IMG/VR virus record: IMGVR_UViG_3300038326_000410
Span: 1-34,104 of that record
Source of the DNA: a virus
Direction: 5' to 3' (one strand)
Length of the DNA: 34,104 nt
Both the position numbers and the translations under genes were made by a program. Below the pieces are notes generated by a model. It searched no databases. It had not been told where the DNA came from and worked only from the letters and a program-made list of their open reading frames with translations. Below are positions 24,508 to 32,738 of the stretch, in pieces (position 1 is the stretch's first letter; every line of letters begins with the position of its first letter).

Positions 24508-24557
24508 TGCGGGGCTCGGCCAGCGGTCCGGGTGGGCGGCCCGCCAGGAGCCCCGCA
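24508..24557 (-). terminator. Terminator-like hairpin after the head fibre gene
   Basis: Arms TGCGGGGCTC (24508-24517) and GAGCCCCGCA (24548-24557) are perfect inverted repeats of 10 bases around a GC-rich 30-base loop. It begins eight bases after the stop of the 861-residue gene. On the minus strand it is followed by CTTCTCCTCTTTC, which is pyrimidine-rich but not a run of T, so efficiency is uncertain. Confidence 0.55.
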
Positions 24558-24564
24558 GGGGGGC

Positions 24565-27150
24565 CTACGGGTTCTCGATCGGGTCGTCCATGTCGACGAT
24601 GATCCGCACCGACGACGCGCTGGAGGCGACACCGGTCAGGACGCGCCCCACGCGCATCCGGTAGGTCCCGCTGGCGCTCGGGCGGTTCGCGAAGTTGACC
24701 ACCGACGACGCGGAGTCGAAGAGGTAGACCTTCTCGCCCGCGGTGAGCGCGAAGCCGGTCTCCTTCGTCACGGTGCAGGCGCCGCCGTTGCCGACCACCC
24801 GGGTTCCGTCGTAGCAGCCGATCGCCTTCAGGCAAGAATCGGCCGAGTCGGCCAGCGCCGGGCTGATCGTGATGTCGCCGCTCAGGTACGCGATGTCCCC
24901 GGCGTTGATCGAGTTGGCCTCGGTGAGGCCGGAGATGCCCTCGGTGCGGGCGTGGTTGAGGTTGACGTCGCCGTCGAGGACCACGACACCGGCGACGTTG
25001 CCGACCGTGATGGTCCGCGCACCCAGGGTGCCGATGTTGATCGCCTGTGCGATCGCGTCGGCGCCAATGCTGATGGCGCCCGCGGACGATTCGATCGCGA
25101 TGGCGCCCGTCGCGTCGATCTGCACCGACCCGCCGACGTCCAGGTCGAAGAAGGTCGAGGCGTTGTTCCACGACATCGTGACGTCGTCGACCGCACCCAG
25201 GCTGAGAACGATGTCGTCCCCGAGCTGCATGTTGCCGCCGCTGATGAGCACCTCGCCGGCGTCGGAGGTGATGCCGCCGGACGCCGTGATCGCCGAGTTC
25301 GTGTCGATGGTGCCGAAGCCGGGGGCGATGGAGCCCGAGGCTAGGGCACCGACGGTCACGAGGTTCGTGATGGTCGTCTGGCTCGTGTTGGCGGCGTCGA
25401 GGGTCAGCGCGCCGGTGCTCGCCAGGGTGGCGTCGCCGGAAATGGCCTTGTTGTCCCAAGAGTCGGTGCCGTCGTAGATCGCGACGTGGCCGCCGCTGAG
25501 CGCGGCGATCGTCGTGTCGGTCAACCCGGAGAACGAGGAGACGTGCGACTTCCCGTCGACATACGCCTTGATGCTCTCCGAGGTCGCGATGGTCGTCGCC
25601 GAGGCGGTCCCCATCGTGTCGTCGTCGATGGCGCCGGTGAACCCGATGCCGCCGAAGGTGAACAACGAGCCGTTGGCGAGGATCACGTCGACATCGTCGA
25701 AGGTCGCCGAGTTGGCGCCGTAGTCGAGGGTCAAGTTCGACCCGGCGTCCGCACTGAACCAGACGACGTCGCCGCCGTTGGTGTCGTTGGTGCCGAAGTG
25801 AACGGCGCCCGTGTCGGCGACGCCCCACTGGACGTGAAAGTTGGTTCCGTTGAACTCCATCTTCAGGTCGGATCCGGTCCCGAAGAGAATCTCCGTGTTG
25901 TCGTTCAACGCGATCGAGCCGAAGCCCGCCGCGATGGAGCCGGCCGCCAGGGCGCCGACCTCGACCACATTCGCGAGCGTCGTCAGGTTCGTGTTCGCCG
26001 CCGCCAGGGTGACCGCGCCGGTGGCCGCCAGGGTGGCGTCACCGGACATGGCCCTGTTGTCCCAAGAGTCGGTGCCGTCGTAGACGAGGAAGTCGCCGCC
26101 GCCGACCGTCGCGATCGTCGTGTCGGTCAGGCCGGAGAGCGTGGTCGCCACAGCCGAGACCTGGGTGTCGACATACGCCTTGATCGACTGTTGCGTCGCC
26201 AGGGCCGTCGCCGAGGCGGTCCCCATCGTGTCCTCATCGAGGATGGCCGTCACGGTCGCGCCGGAGTTCAGCGTCAGGTCGCCGCCCGTGCTGATGACCA
26301 CGCTACCGGTGAAGGTCGCGCCGCTCACGTCGACCAGCTCGTTGAAGGCCATGTTGGTCGCGCTGGAGTCGGTGGTGCCACCGTCCGACACCTCCCAGGC
26401 GCCAGCGGAGGTCAGGCGCATGACGCCGACCCGCACGACGACGAGGGTGCAGCCGGTGTCGGTGGTGCTGGTGAACTGGTTCGCCAGGAAGTCCTGCTGA
26501 GTCCCCGTGGTCCCGATGCCAGCGACCGTGATCGTGTCGGCGGCGACGCCGAGGCACTCATACAGGCCGTTGTTGCCGGGGTCGGCGGCGCCGCTGATGG
26601 AGAAGATGTCTCCCGCCGCGATGCCGGCTGCGGTGACTCCGCCCGACGCGACGGTCACGGTCGGGTTGCTGGTCGCGGCGACGCCGGCGACGAACACGCC
26701 CGCGCCGGTGGTGGTCGTCCCGGTGGCCTCCGGGTTGTAGATGACGGTGAATCCGCCTCCGACCGCCGCGTCCGCACTGTAGCCGGCGTTCAGGTCGACG
26801 TAGTTGTCGGCGATCAACACCTTCTCGGCGTCGATCTGCTGCGCGCTGCCGCCGATGATGATGTTGCCGGCGATGTTGACGTCGCCCGCGAAGGTCACCG
26901 TCTTCGACGCGATGCCGATGGAGTGATCGCCGCCAGTCTTCAGGACCGCGACGGCCGCAGAGGCGTTGGCGTTCCAGATCGTCAGGTCACCGTCGCCCGC
27001 GTCAGGGACGTGGAGCCCCTTCACCTTGGCGTTGGCGAACATGATGCCCTCGCCGGTCTCGTCGACTCCGCTCTGACTGACGGCGCCAATGAACTTGCGG
27101 GTCTCTCCCGAGAGGTCCGCTACGAGAATGGGGGTAGTTGTGAAGGCCAT
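24565..27150 (-). CDS. Large fibre-like structural protein with duplicated module
   Basis: An 861-residue protein starts at ATG 27150 with AGGAG about nine bases upstream. It is rich in Thr, Ala, Gly and Asp and built of short beta strands, like phage fibres. Residues 305-413 and 509-615 are two copies of one unit, each with DTMGTASAT, IKAYVD, SGLTDTTIA, YDGTDSWDN and SGDATLA phrases. The C-terminal 110 residues form a beta domain (ALTAGEKVYLFDSASSVVNF) like that at the end of other virion decoration proteins. It lies in the head block, 3.9 kb after the capsid gene and well before the tail genes, so a head fibre or collar whisker is more likely than a tail fibre. The role is inferred. Confidence 0.65.
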   Translation of the reverse strand: MAFTTTPILVADLSGETRKFIGAVSQSGVDETGEGIMFANAKVKGLHVPDAGDGDLTIWNANASAAVAVLKTGGDHSIGIASKTVTFAGDVNIAGNIIIGGSAQQIDAEKVLIADNYVDLNAGYSADAAVGGGFTVIYNPEATGTTTTGAGVFVAGVAATSNPTVTVASGGVTAAGIAAGDIFSISGAADPGNNGLYECLGVAADTITVAGIGTTGTQQDFLANQFTSTTDTGCTLVVVRVGVMRLTSAGAWEVSDGGTTDSSATNMAFNELVDVSGATFTGSVVISTGGDLTLNSGATVTAILDEDTMGTASATALATQQSIKAYVDTQVSAVATTLSGLTDTTIATVGGGDFLVYDGTDSWDNRAMSGDATLAATGAVTLAAANTNLTTLANVVEVGALAAGSIAAGFGSIALNDNTEILFGTGSDLKMEFNGTNFHVQWGVADTGAVHFGTNDTNGGDVVWFSADAGSNLTLDYGANSATFDDVDVILANGSLFTFGGIGFTGAIDDDTMGTASATTIATSESIKAYVDGKSHVSSFSGLTDTTIAALSGGHVAIYDGTDSWDNKAISGDATLASTGALTLDAANTSQTTITNLVTVGALASGSIAPGFGTIDTNSAITASGGITSDAGEVLISGGNMQLGDDIVLSLGAVDDVTMSWNNASTFFDLDVGGSVQIDATGAIAIESSAGAISIGADAIAQAINIGTLGARTITVGNVAGVVVLDGDVNLNHARTEGISGLTEANSINAGDIAYLSGDITISPALADSADSCLKAIGCYDGTRVVGNGGACTVTKETGFALTAGEKVYLFDSASSVVNFANRPSASGTYRMRVGRVLTGVASSASSVRIIVDMDDPIENP
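25306..25626 (-). repeat. Second copy of fibre module
   Basis: Codons 509-615 of the 861-residue gene repeat codons 305-413 with conservative changes (for example DFLVYDGTDSWDNRAMSGDA against HVAIYDGTDSWDNKAISGDA). The copies are 612 bases apart, and runs of identical bases remain, for instance around 25453-25477 and 26056-26082. Confidence 0.8.
25912..26238 (-). repeat. First copy of fibre module
   Basis: Codons 305-413 of the 861-residue gene, matching codons 509-615. The partner copy lies at 25306-25626. The retained DNA identity suggests a fairly recent duplication or ongoing exchange between the copies. Confidence 0.8.
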
Positions 27151-27218
27151 CGGCCGATGCTCCTGCGCGCAAATGTAGTAGTTCCCGGTGTCTTGCGGCG
27201 GAGCTGGCGGGGCCTACC

Positions 27219-27716
27219 CTACTCGACGCCCTCAAGACCGTCGAGGTCGTCGTCGATGACGAGCGCTTCACTCTTGTCGACCTCGGCTTCGTCCGCCCTT
27301 GCGAGCAGAGTCTTGAGGAAGTCGTCGACCTCGGGCAATTCGAGCGGCTCCAGACTGGCATGCAGCTCGCGCGCCTCACGCAGGAGGTCGACCGTCTTCT
27401 CGGCGACCTCGTGCCGGATGCGCTTGCCGGCCCCGAGCCGGACGAGGTTGTCCCGCTTCTGGTCGAGCTTCGTGTGGATGGCGTTCAACTTCTGGACCAC
27501 CTCGCCTGTCGCCTTGGCGCGGACGACCGTCATCGCCTTGTAGGCTTCGTCGCAGCGGTTGATCCAGGCGTTGTGCGTGGCGGCGCGCTCCTGCCCCTCG
27601 GCCGCCAGGGCGTCGGAGGTGTCGATCAACAGGTTGATCGCGCGGTCGTGGGCGGCGCTGCCCGGCCCGGTCTTCGGTGTCCGCGGCTGGCGCTTCTTCT
27701 GGTCGGCGTTTCCCAT
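27219..27716 (-). CDS. Helical, charged head-region protein
   Basis: A 165-residue protein starts at ATG 27716 with GAGAGGA four bases upstream. It is predominantly helical and charged, with a basic N-terminus (DQKKRQPRTPKTGPG) and an acidic end (VIDDDLDGLEGVE). The middle has heptad-like spacing and may be a coiled coil. I do not recognise it. It lies in the capsid-side block and could be an internal head protein or assembly factor, which is inference. Confidence 0.65.
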   Translation of the reverse strand: MGNADQKKRQPRTPKTGPGSAAHDRAINLLIDTSDALAAEGQERAATHNAWINRCDEAYKAMTVVRAKATGEVVQKLNAIHTKLDQKRDNLVRLGAGKRIRHEVAEKTVDLLREARELHASLEPLELPEVDDFLKTLLARADEAEVDKSEALVIDDDLDGLEGVE

Positions 27717-27746
27717 GATGTCCTCTCGCGTCGTGGTCTAGCGTCT

Positions 27747-28097
27747 CTAGTCGACTCGGCGGGCGCCGTCGAGGCCGCCCTTGAGCTGCTGATAGGTCTT
27801 CTCCAGGGCGCGAAGCGTCCCGGTCGCATAGAAGTCGTCGAACTCCGACGGCGAGATGCACTTGCGGTCGCCGTTGGTCGGGACGAGGTCCGCAGCAACC
27901 CGCAGCCGCGACGTGAGCGCGTCGGGCTTGTAGGAGGTCATATCCAGGCGAACCCAGCGGAGCCGGCGGGCCTGGATGATTTCGAGCCGCTTGGCGCCGG
28001 CGATCATCAGCGTCGCCGCGGCGAGCAGATTCGGCACCCGCCAAATCGGCTTCTCGACGGTGCTCTCTGGATCAATCTCTGTGGGCGGGAGGGCCAT
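27747..28097 (-). CDS. Hypothetical head-region protein
   Basis: A 116-residue protein starts at ATG 28097, directly after the preceding stop (28098). A GGTGAT lies close upstream, overlapping that stop. A hydrophobic helix (VPNLLAAATLMIAGAKRLEI) is followed by an RRLRWVRLDM segment and a helical end. Such proteins between capsid and connector genes are often small structural or connector components. No family is recognised. Confidence 0.6.
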   Translation of the reverse strand: MALPPTEIDPESTVEKPIWRVPNLLAAATLMIAGAKRLEIIQARRLRWVRLDMTSYKPDALTSRLRVAADLVPTNGDRKCISPSEFDDFYATGTLRALEKTYQQLKGGLDGARRVD

Positions 28098-28571
28098 CTA
28101 GATCACCGTCGGCTCGTCGAGGTAGACGTTGACCCGGGTGGCGCTGCGTGCGCGCCCGAGCGGGATGCGGGACTTCCCGACGGGCCGGGTCTGGCTCACC
28201 GCCCCCGCGGAGGCGCCCACGAAGACTGTACCGCCGTCTACGAGGCCGGCGAAGCCGTCGACGTCACCCCCGTTGACCAGAACGGCGTTGCCGGCCTCCA
28301 CCAGGGCGCAGATGCCGTCCGCGTGCCCGTGGACGTCGACGTCGCAGGGCACCGCGATACCGGCGACCACTACCGCGGCGTCACGGGCTGCGAGCCCCCC
28401 GCCAGCGGTGATCACCTCAGCGTTGCCGGACGTCGCGAGCCAGCGCGAGCCGTTCCAGGTGAACGTCATATCGGCGCCGCTGTGTAGGACCGTCCGCCCG
28501 TTGGTCGGCGTCAGGGGGAAGCTCGCGACGGTGTCGATGCCGGACGCCGAGTGGTTCAGGGAGGAGAACAC
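28098..28571 (-). CDS. Beta-rich capsid decoration candidate
   Basis: A 157-residue protein starts at GTG 28571, nine bases after the previous stop. Only a GAGG at the previous stop serves as a ribosome site, so the start is uncertain. It is beta-rich, and the second half reads as GGDVDGFAGLVDGGTVFVGA, then RIPLGRARSATRVNVYLDEP, a pattern I recall in the beta-barrel ends of phage decoration and fibre proteins. Lying two genes downstream of the capsid gene, it is a good candidate for a decoration protein. The assignment is by pattern and place. Confidence 0.55.
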   Translation of the reverse strand: MFSSLNHSASGIDTVASFPLTPTNGRTVLHSGADMTFTWNGSRWLATSGNAEVITAGGGLAARDAAVVVAGIAVPCDVDVHGHADGICALVEAGNAVLVNGGDVDGFAGLVDGGTVFVGASAGAVSQTRPVGKSRIPLGRARSATRVNVYLDEPTVI

Positions 28572-28580
28572 GCGCGCGGC

Positions 28581-29081
28581 CTAGACCTCGCCGCCGGCGT
28601 AGATGTCCACGTTGCCGACTCCGCCGGTCAACGCCGTCACCTGGAGCTTCACCGTGCGGTAGCTGGTCCCCTCGATGCGGGCCTCCGTCAGGGGGGCGAT
28701 CGTGATCGCTGTCCCCAGCTTCGCGTACACGCCGTCACCGACCAGGACCCACGGTTGCACGTCGATCGACGTGCGCGAGCCCCCGACGGCGTTCTTCCAG
28801 AAGAGACGCACGGCGCCGGCCCATTCGAGCCGTGAGGCGACCGTCGCCGCCTCGCTCGCGTCGACGGCCGCGACGGCCTCGCGGGGGTTCAGCCACGCGT
28901 TCTCCTCGTCGGTCGTGTTGTCGAACACGTCCGAGATTCGATAGGTCGGCCGGAGTTGGTGGACGCCCGTGACGAGCGCGTCCGAGCCGCGCGAGAGGGC
29001 TCGCGCAAGCGCGCCGTCGGCGTCGCTTCGCTGTTGACGACGGCTGATTCGGTTGAGCGCCTGTGCTGCTGAGACTGCCAC
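28581..29081 (-). CDS. Beta-rich virion protein, role unknown
   Basis: A 166-residue protein starts at GTG 29081 with a GGGGG-type ribosome site upstream. A helical basic N-terminus (QALNRISRRQQRSDADGALA) precedes beta strands with VQPWVLVGDGVYAKLGTAIT and a final GGVGNVDIYAGGEV strand, similar in style to head and fibre decoration proteins. The two neighbours form a head-side block, so a structural role is likely. I cannot name the family. Confidence 0.6.
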   Translation of the reverse strand: MAVSAAQALNRISRRQQRSDADGALARALSRGSDALVTGVHQLRPTYRISDVFDNTTDEENAWLNPREAVAAVDASEAATVASRLEWAGAVRLFWKNAVGGSRTSIDVQPWVLVGDGVYAKLGTAITIAPLTEARIEGTSYRTVKLQVTALTGGVGNVDIYAGGEV

Positions 29082-29091
29082 GGTCTACCCC

Positions 29092-29451
29092 CTACGGCTT
29101 GGCCGGCGGCTTCTTTCGCCGCCGGCGCTTCGGAGCCTCCGGGGCCTTCGCCTCGGGGGCTGGTTCAGGCTCGGGCTCGGGCTCTGGCGCTGGCTCAGGC
29201 TCGGGCTCGGGCGCTGGCTCGGGTGCTGGCGCTGGCTCAGGGGGAGGCGGCTCGGGTGCCGCCTTGGGCGGCTTCGCGCGACCGATAGCCCGGAAGCTAC
29301 CGCCGGCGATGATCCGCTTCGCCTCGTCCGCCGTGAGGCCGGAGATGACCCCGTCCTCGTCGACGTCGAAGCACCTTCCGAGGGCGCGATAGACACGGTC
29401 CTCGGGGAGGTTGTTGGCGGCCTGTGGGGACCGCACGCGGTGGTCGGCCAC
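29092..29451 (-). CDS. Small protein with Pro-Glu linker and basic tail
   Basis: A 119-residue protein starts at GTG 29451, five bases after GAGGAGG. Residues 1-60 hold a short helical domain with DVDEDGVISGLTADE at 29-43. The DxDxDG start resembles a calcium-binding loop, but the usual Glu at loop position 12 is missing. Residues 61-107 are a run of Pro, Glu and Ala, and the last dozen residues are basic (KRRRRKKPPAKP). It lies directly after the capsid gene. A spacer that joins two partners, such as capsid and DNA or scaffold, is conceivable. No family is recognised. Confidence 0.65.
   Translation of the reverse strand: MADHRVRSPQAANNLPEDRVYRALGRCFDVDEDGVISGLTADEAKRIIAGGSFRAIGRAKPPKAAPEPPPPEPAPAPEPAPEPEPEPAPEPEPEPEPAPEAKAPEAPKRRRRKKPPAKP
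29159..29255 (-). repeat. Tandem hexamer-like repeat for Pro-Glu linker
   Basis: On the plus strand this stretch reads as imperfect repeats of GGCTCG and GGCGCT, encoding the Pro-Glu-Ala linker of the gene at 29092-29451. Such a tract can change length by slippage. Confidence 0.75.
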
Positions 29452-29470
29452 GGTGGCCTCCTCTCAGGGT

Positions 29471-29491
29471 GCGCCCCGGGAGCCGGGGCGC
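29471..29491 (-). promoter_or_regulatory. Perfect hairpin after the capsid gene
   Basis: GCGCCCCGG, a GAG loop (three bases), then CCGGGGCGC form a perfect nine-pair stem in the 59-base gap between capsid stop and next start. No T-run follows on the minus strand; GAGAGGAGG, the next gene's ribosome site, is close by. It could be a processing or stability element or a partial terminator that sets more capsid than downstream protein. Confidence 0.6.
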
Positions 29492-29510
29492 GCTGGCGTC
29501 AGGTGGGCGG

Positions 29511-31025
29511 CTAGATGTGGAGCTGCGGGGCGCTCTGGTCACCCGGGACCACGATCTTCTCCAGGCCGGACTCGGGCTTCACATTCTTGATCAAGACGTG
29601 CTGCCGCGGGGTGCCGATCTTGAGGGCGACGAACAGGAGCAGCGCCCAGCGGAACGAGGTGTCCAGGTTCCCCAGGGGGAAGTTGAACATCGGCAGGAGT
29701 TGCATCATCTCGATGCTCTCCTTCCGGTTCGTCACGATGAACATCTCCGAGGTCCCCGGGAGGTCCTCGTTGAGGTCGATGATGACGAGGTTCGCGCCGT
29801 TGGCCGGAGCGCCTAGCTCCTTGATGAGCGTCGCCTCCGATGCGGTGGTGACGCCGGCCTCGGTCCGGTAGAGCAGGAAGCCGGTGGCCGACTGCAGGCT
29901 GTTCGGGACCGCGCCGTCCTTGACGGTGAGGCGGATGTCCTTGCCGGCCTCGGTCGCGATCGTGTTGGTCGCCACCGGGGCGGAGACGCCCGCCTCGTTG
30001 ATGGCCGCGACCTGATACTTCACGTCCCCGATGGGACGGCCGGCGCCGACGCCGAACTTCGAGGTCGTGTCCACGTTTGGCGCGGGCTGCGCCACGATGA
30101 TCGGAGACACGGGACGCCGACTCGCGTCGGGACCCTCACCCAGAGGGGACGCCTTCGGAGACTCCTCGATCACCAGCGGGTGCTTGATGATGTTGACGTT
30201 CTCGCCCTCGTTGTTGTGGTCGAAGCCCATCTCCGAGAGGCGGTAGTTGGGGTGGAACCGGTCACCGAGCATCGAGCGCATGCGGCCGGCGTAGAGCTGG
30301 CGCAACGTCTTGTGCATCCGCGGGGAGCAGAAGAGGTCGGTCGGGTGACCCCAATTCGGCTTCTCGCAGGCGATCTCCATCGCCTCGTCGATCAGGGCCT
30401 CGGTCGGGGTCTGTCCGGCGGCGTCGAGCACCAGTCCCTCACGCTCCATGATCGGCTTGAGGCCGTCGAACGCGTAGGGGTTGATCGAGTTGTCGCCGTA
30501 GAACATCGCGAACTCGGCTGCTTCGAGCAGTTCGAGCGAGCCGTCCGCATTCTGCTTTTTTACGGCTCCGCCAGGAACGATGTTCTTGACGAGGCGCGCC
30601 TGGATCGGGAGTCGGCGGACCGACCCCAGGTAGCGCATCTTGAGTTGCTCCAGCGAGAACGTGCTGTCCGACTCGGGCGGCAATCCGCCCTCCCGGTGGA
30701 ACAGGAACCGCCGTCCGGCCGAGCCGGGCGAGTGGTGCCGCACGAACTGGTGGACGGTGCTCCACGCCTTGCCCTTGGAGACCTTGTTGAAGCCCAGGAT
30801 GTGCTTCGAGTTGAACGCCGTGTTGTGCAACACGTCGTCCAGGTCCTGGGGCACGGTCGCCATGAGCTTGCCCGGGGTGAGGTCACCCGGGGCCGCGGGG
30901 AACACGTCCCCGACTGACATCGCCTTCAGGAGGTCGCCGACCCCCTGAAAACCGAGCAGTTCCGCGAGGACTCCCCCCACGTCACCGCCGCCGGCGAAGG
31001 CTCCGTCTCCGATTCCGTCGAACAT
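29511..31025 (-). CDS. Major capsid protein with inserted beta domain
   Basis: A 504-residue protein starts at ATG 31025 eight bases after AAGGAG. Residues 50-290 and 426-504 look like the parts of an HK97-fold capsid: LPIQARLVKNIVPGGAVKKQ, ACEKPNWGHPTDLFCSPRMH, and the C-terminal strand EMFIVTNRKESIEMMQLLPM with TSFRWALLLFVALKI. It resembles the SU10-type group most, by my reading. Between them, residues about 303-425 form an added domain (IGDVKYQVAAINEAGVSAPV, then FLLYRTEAG) with the pattern of a fibronectin III or Ig fold. It follows the scaffold-like gene, as usual. Such added domains can stabilise a capsid or decorate it. Confidence 0.85.
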   Translation of the reverse strand: MFDGIGDGAFAGGGDVGGVLAELLGFQGVGDLLKAMSVGDVFPAAPGDLTPGKLMATVPQDLDDVLHNTAFNSKHILGFNKVSKGKAWSTVHQFVRHHSPGSAGRRFLFHREGGLPPESDSTFSLEQLKMRYLGSVRRLPIQARLVKNIVPGGAVKKQNADGSLELLEAAEFAMFYGDNSINPYAFDGLKPIMEREGLVLDAAGQTPTEALIDEAMEIACEKPNWGHPTDLFCSPRMHKTLRQLYAGRMRSMLGDRFHPNYRLSEMGFDHNNEGENVNIIKHPLVIEESPKASPLGEGPDASRRPVSPIIVAQPAPNVDTTSKFGVGAGRPIGDVKYQVAAINEAGVSAPVATNTIATEAGKDIRLTVKDGAVPNSLQSATGFLLYRTEAGVTTASEATLIKELGAPANGANLVIIDLNEDLPGTSEMFIVTNRKESIEMMQLLPMFNFPLGNLDTSFRWALLLFVALKIGTPRQHVLIKNVKPESGLEKIVVPGDQSAPQLHI

Positions 31026-31079
31026 GATGTTCGCTCCTTTTCGTTCGCGCCCGTGGGCGGTGATCTGTTCGCTTGCTGA

Positions 31080-31877
31080 CTAGCCGTTCGCGGCGAGCAA
31101 CTTTCGTGCGGGGTTGAGGTCCATGTGCGTCAACGCGTCGAGCGCGTTGTTGATCTTGCCCAACATCGGCCGTTCGCTCGGGTCGAGGCCCTCGCGCCGA
31201 TCGCGGAGCGACTTGCGCAACTCCTGCGCCTCCTCGCCCACGGACCGGCCGCTCGGACCGGGCTGCGGGACGGGCTCGTCGGAGGGGCCGGCGAAGCTCT
31301 TGGCGAGGGCCGCGGCCTGGACCGTGTCGGTCGCGCCGACCGTGCCGGCGCCGAGGCCCGAGAGGGTCTCCTTCAGCGCGTCGATCGACTTCGACAGGCG
31401 GTCGTTGGAGTCGGTGACCGACTTCAGCAAGTCACCCTGCGCGCCGAAGCCCTGGGCGACAGCCTCGGCCGCCTGGGCGGCCCAGGCTGCGACGTCGCCG
31501 TTGCGCTCCAACGCGGACTCGATGCCCGACGCGAGGGACTTCACGAAGTCGCCGGCGTCGACCGCGGCCGCGGCCTCGACCTCGGGGCGGCCGCTGATGT
31601 CGTTGCGGATGTCGTCGACGGTCGCCGCGGGCGCGTTCTCGACGTCGCTGAACGGCTCGATGTCGTCGAGGGCCTTCTCCAGAGCCTCAAGGTCGAACAT
31701 CTCGCCCTGGCTGGACTTGCCGAGGGGCATGTCCGGTTGGGCGCCGTTGCCGTCACCCATGCTGTTGAGCGCGTCGGCCGCGTCGTCGTCGCCGTCGTCA
31801 CGCATCTTGCGCAACGCGTCGAGCGCCTCGGCGTCGCCGCCCTTTGCCATCTTCGTCAGGTACGGAAGCGCGGACAT
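31080..31877 (-). CDS. Scaffold-like protein
   Basis: A 265-residue protein starts at ATG 31877 five bases after AGGAGG. It is acidic, rich in Ala, Asp, Glu, Ser and Leu, and mostly helical, with a heptad-like region around residues 125-175 (DSNDRLSKSIDALKETLSGL). The C-terminal end is basic and helical (NNALDALTHMDLNPARKLLA), as in the capsid-binding ends of scaffolds. It lies between protease and capsid genes, where phages often encode scaffold. There is no defining motif, so the call is by place and composition. Confidence 0.65.
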   Translation of the reverse strand: MSALPYLTKMAKGGDAEALDALRKMRDDGDDDAADALNSMGDGNGAQPDMPLGKSSQGEMFDLEALEKALDDIEPFSDVENAPAATVDDIRNDISGRPEVEAAAAVDAGDFVKSLASGIESALERNGDVAAWAAQAAEAVAQGFGAQGDLLKSVTDSNDRLSKSIDALKETLSGLGAGTVGATDTVQAAALAKSFAGPSDEPVPQPGPSGRSVGEEAQELRKSLRDRREGLDPSERPMLGKINNALDALTHMDLNPARKLLAANG

Positions 31878-31886
31878 CGAATCCTC

Positions 31887-32711
31887 CTAAGCCTGCGCCT
31901 GCAGAAGCAGCGCGCGGAGCTGGTGAATGTTCAGGTCGGGACGGCGGCGCAGCGCGTGCATCGCGGCTTGAGCCTTCGTCAGGGTCCGGTTACCGGGGCG
32001 TGCGCCCGCGGCGTCGCGTGCTGCCCCGGTGTCCCAGGTCTTGCGGAACGTGTCCCAGTCGAACGGCGCTCCGTTGAAGAACTGGACGTGGTCCTCGTTG
32101 TCGCCTTCGAGGTCGAAGGGCACCACGGGGGCCAGAGACGCGACGGTCGCACCGGGAGTCGCGAGCCCGTAGCCGACCGTCATGGCCTTCTGCAGGGTGT
32201 CGAGCGACTTGTGGAGCAGTTCCATCTTCGTCTGGGTGTTCACCGGGCAGCGGGTCAGGGCGAGCTGCGAGACGATGGACCGGGCCACCCGCTTCCCGCG
32301 CGGACCGGACCGCTGAAGGATCTTGCCCTCGACGCTGAAGCCGTAGCCGCGCCCCAGGCGCCGCATCGATCGCGCGTTCGCGGCGATCTTCCGGTTCTGC
32401 GGGGTGTCGAAGAGGACGCCCTCGACGGCCGTGGCGCGGACCTTGTCGATGGTCACCGGCTCGGCCTTCGTGATGAGGCCCAGCTCGTCACCGGTCGTCT
32501 TGCTGTGGTTGTCGTTGAGCCAGCCGCGCGCCAGGAGGGGGGCGTAGTCCATGCCGCCCTGGTCGACCGTGTCGCCTTGGAGGTCCTCGTGCTCGGTCGA
32601 CATAATCCCGCGGAAGCGCAGACGTTGCCCATCGGGCGCGTCAGCCTTCTCGATGATCTCGACCGGCATCCAATCGTGGATGACTTCGAGGGCGGGGACC
32701 GGTTGGCTCAC
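31887..32711 (-). CDS. Prohead protease
   Basis: A 274-residue protein starts at GTG 32711, with TGGAG four bases upstream. Residues 40-75 contain the segment LQGDTVDQGGMDYAPLLARG then WLNDNHSK, where His69 should be the catalytic histidine. Residues 121-130 hold RGYGFSVEGK, with Ser126 the nucleophile, then SQLALTRCPVN, matching the hydrophobic strand before VxxPxN in this family. These fit the S78-type (HK97 family) prohead protease, which removes scaffold during maturation. The C-terminal 90 residues are longer than usual and may carry a targeting role. The third catalytic residue cannot be placed with certainty. Confidence 0.82.
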   Translation of the reverse strand: MSQPVPALEVIHDWMPVEIIEKADAPDGQRLRFRGIMSTEHEDLQGDTVDQGGMDYAPLLARGWLNDNHSKTTGDELGLITKAEPVTIDKVRATAVEGVLFDTPQNRKIAANARSMRRLGRGYGFSVEGKILQRSGPRGKRVARSIVSQLALTRCPVNTQTKMELLHKSLDTLQKAMTVGYGLATPGATVASLAPVVPFDLEGDNEDHVQFFNGAPFDWDTFRKTWDTGAARDAAGARPGNRTLTKAQAAMHALRRRPDLNIHQLRALLLQAQA

Positions 32712-32738
32712 AAAACTCCAGGGCCAAAACGCAGAAAA

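Noticed and set aside
27151-27218. Possible promoter before the 861-residue gene (TACATT)
   Set aside because: The hexamer has no matching -35 and the gap contains a good ribosome site only; support is too weak.
25486-27543. Plus-strand frame of 685 codons over the 861-residue gene
   Set aside because: Antisense to the fibre-like gene; repeats in it mirror the duplicated module on the other strand.
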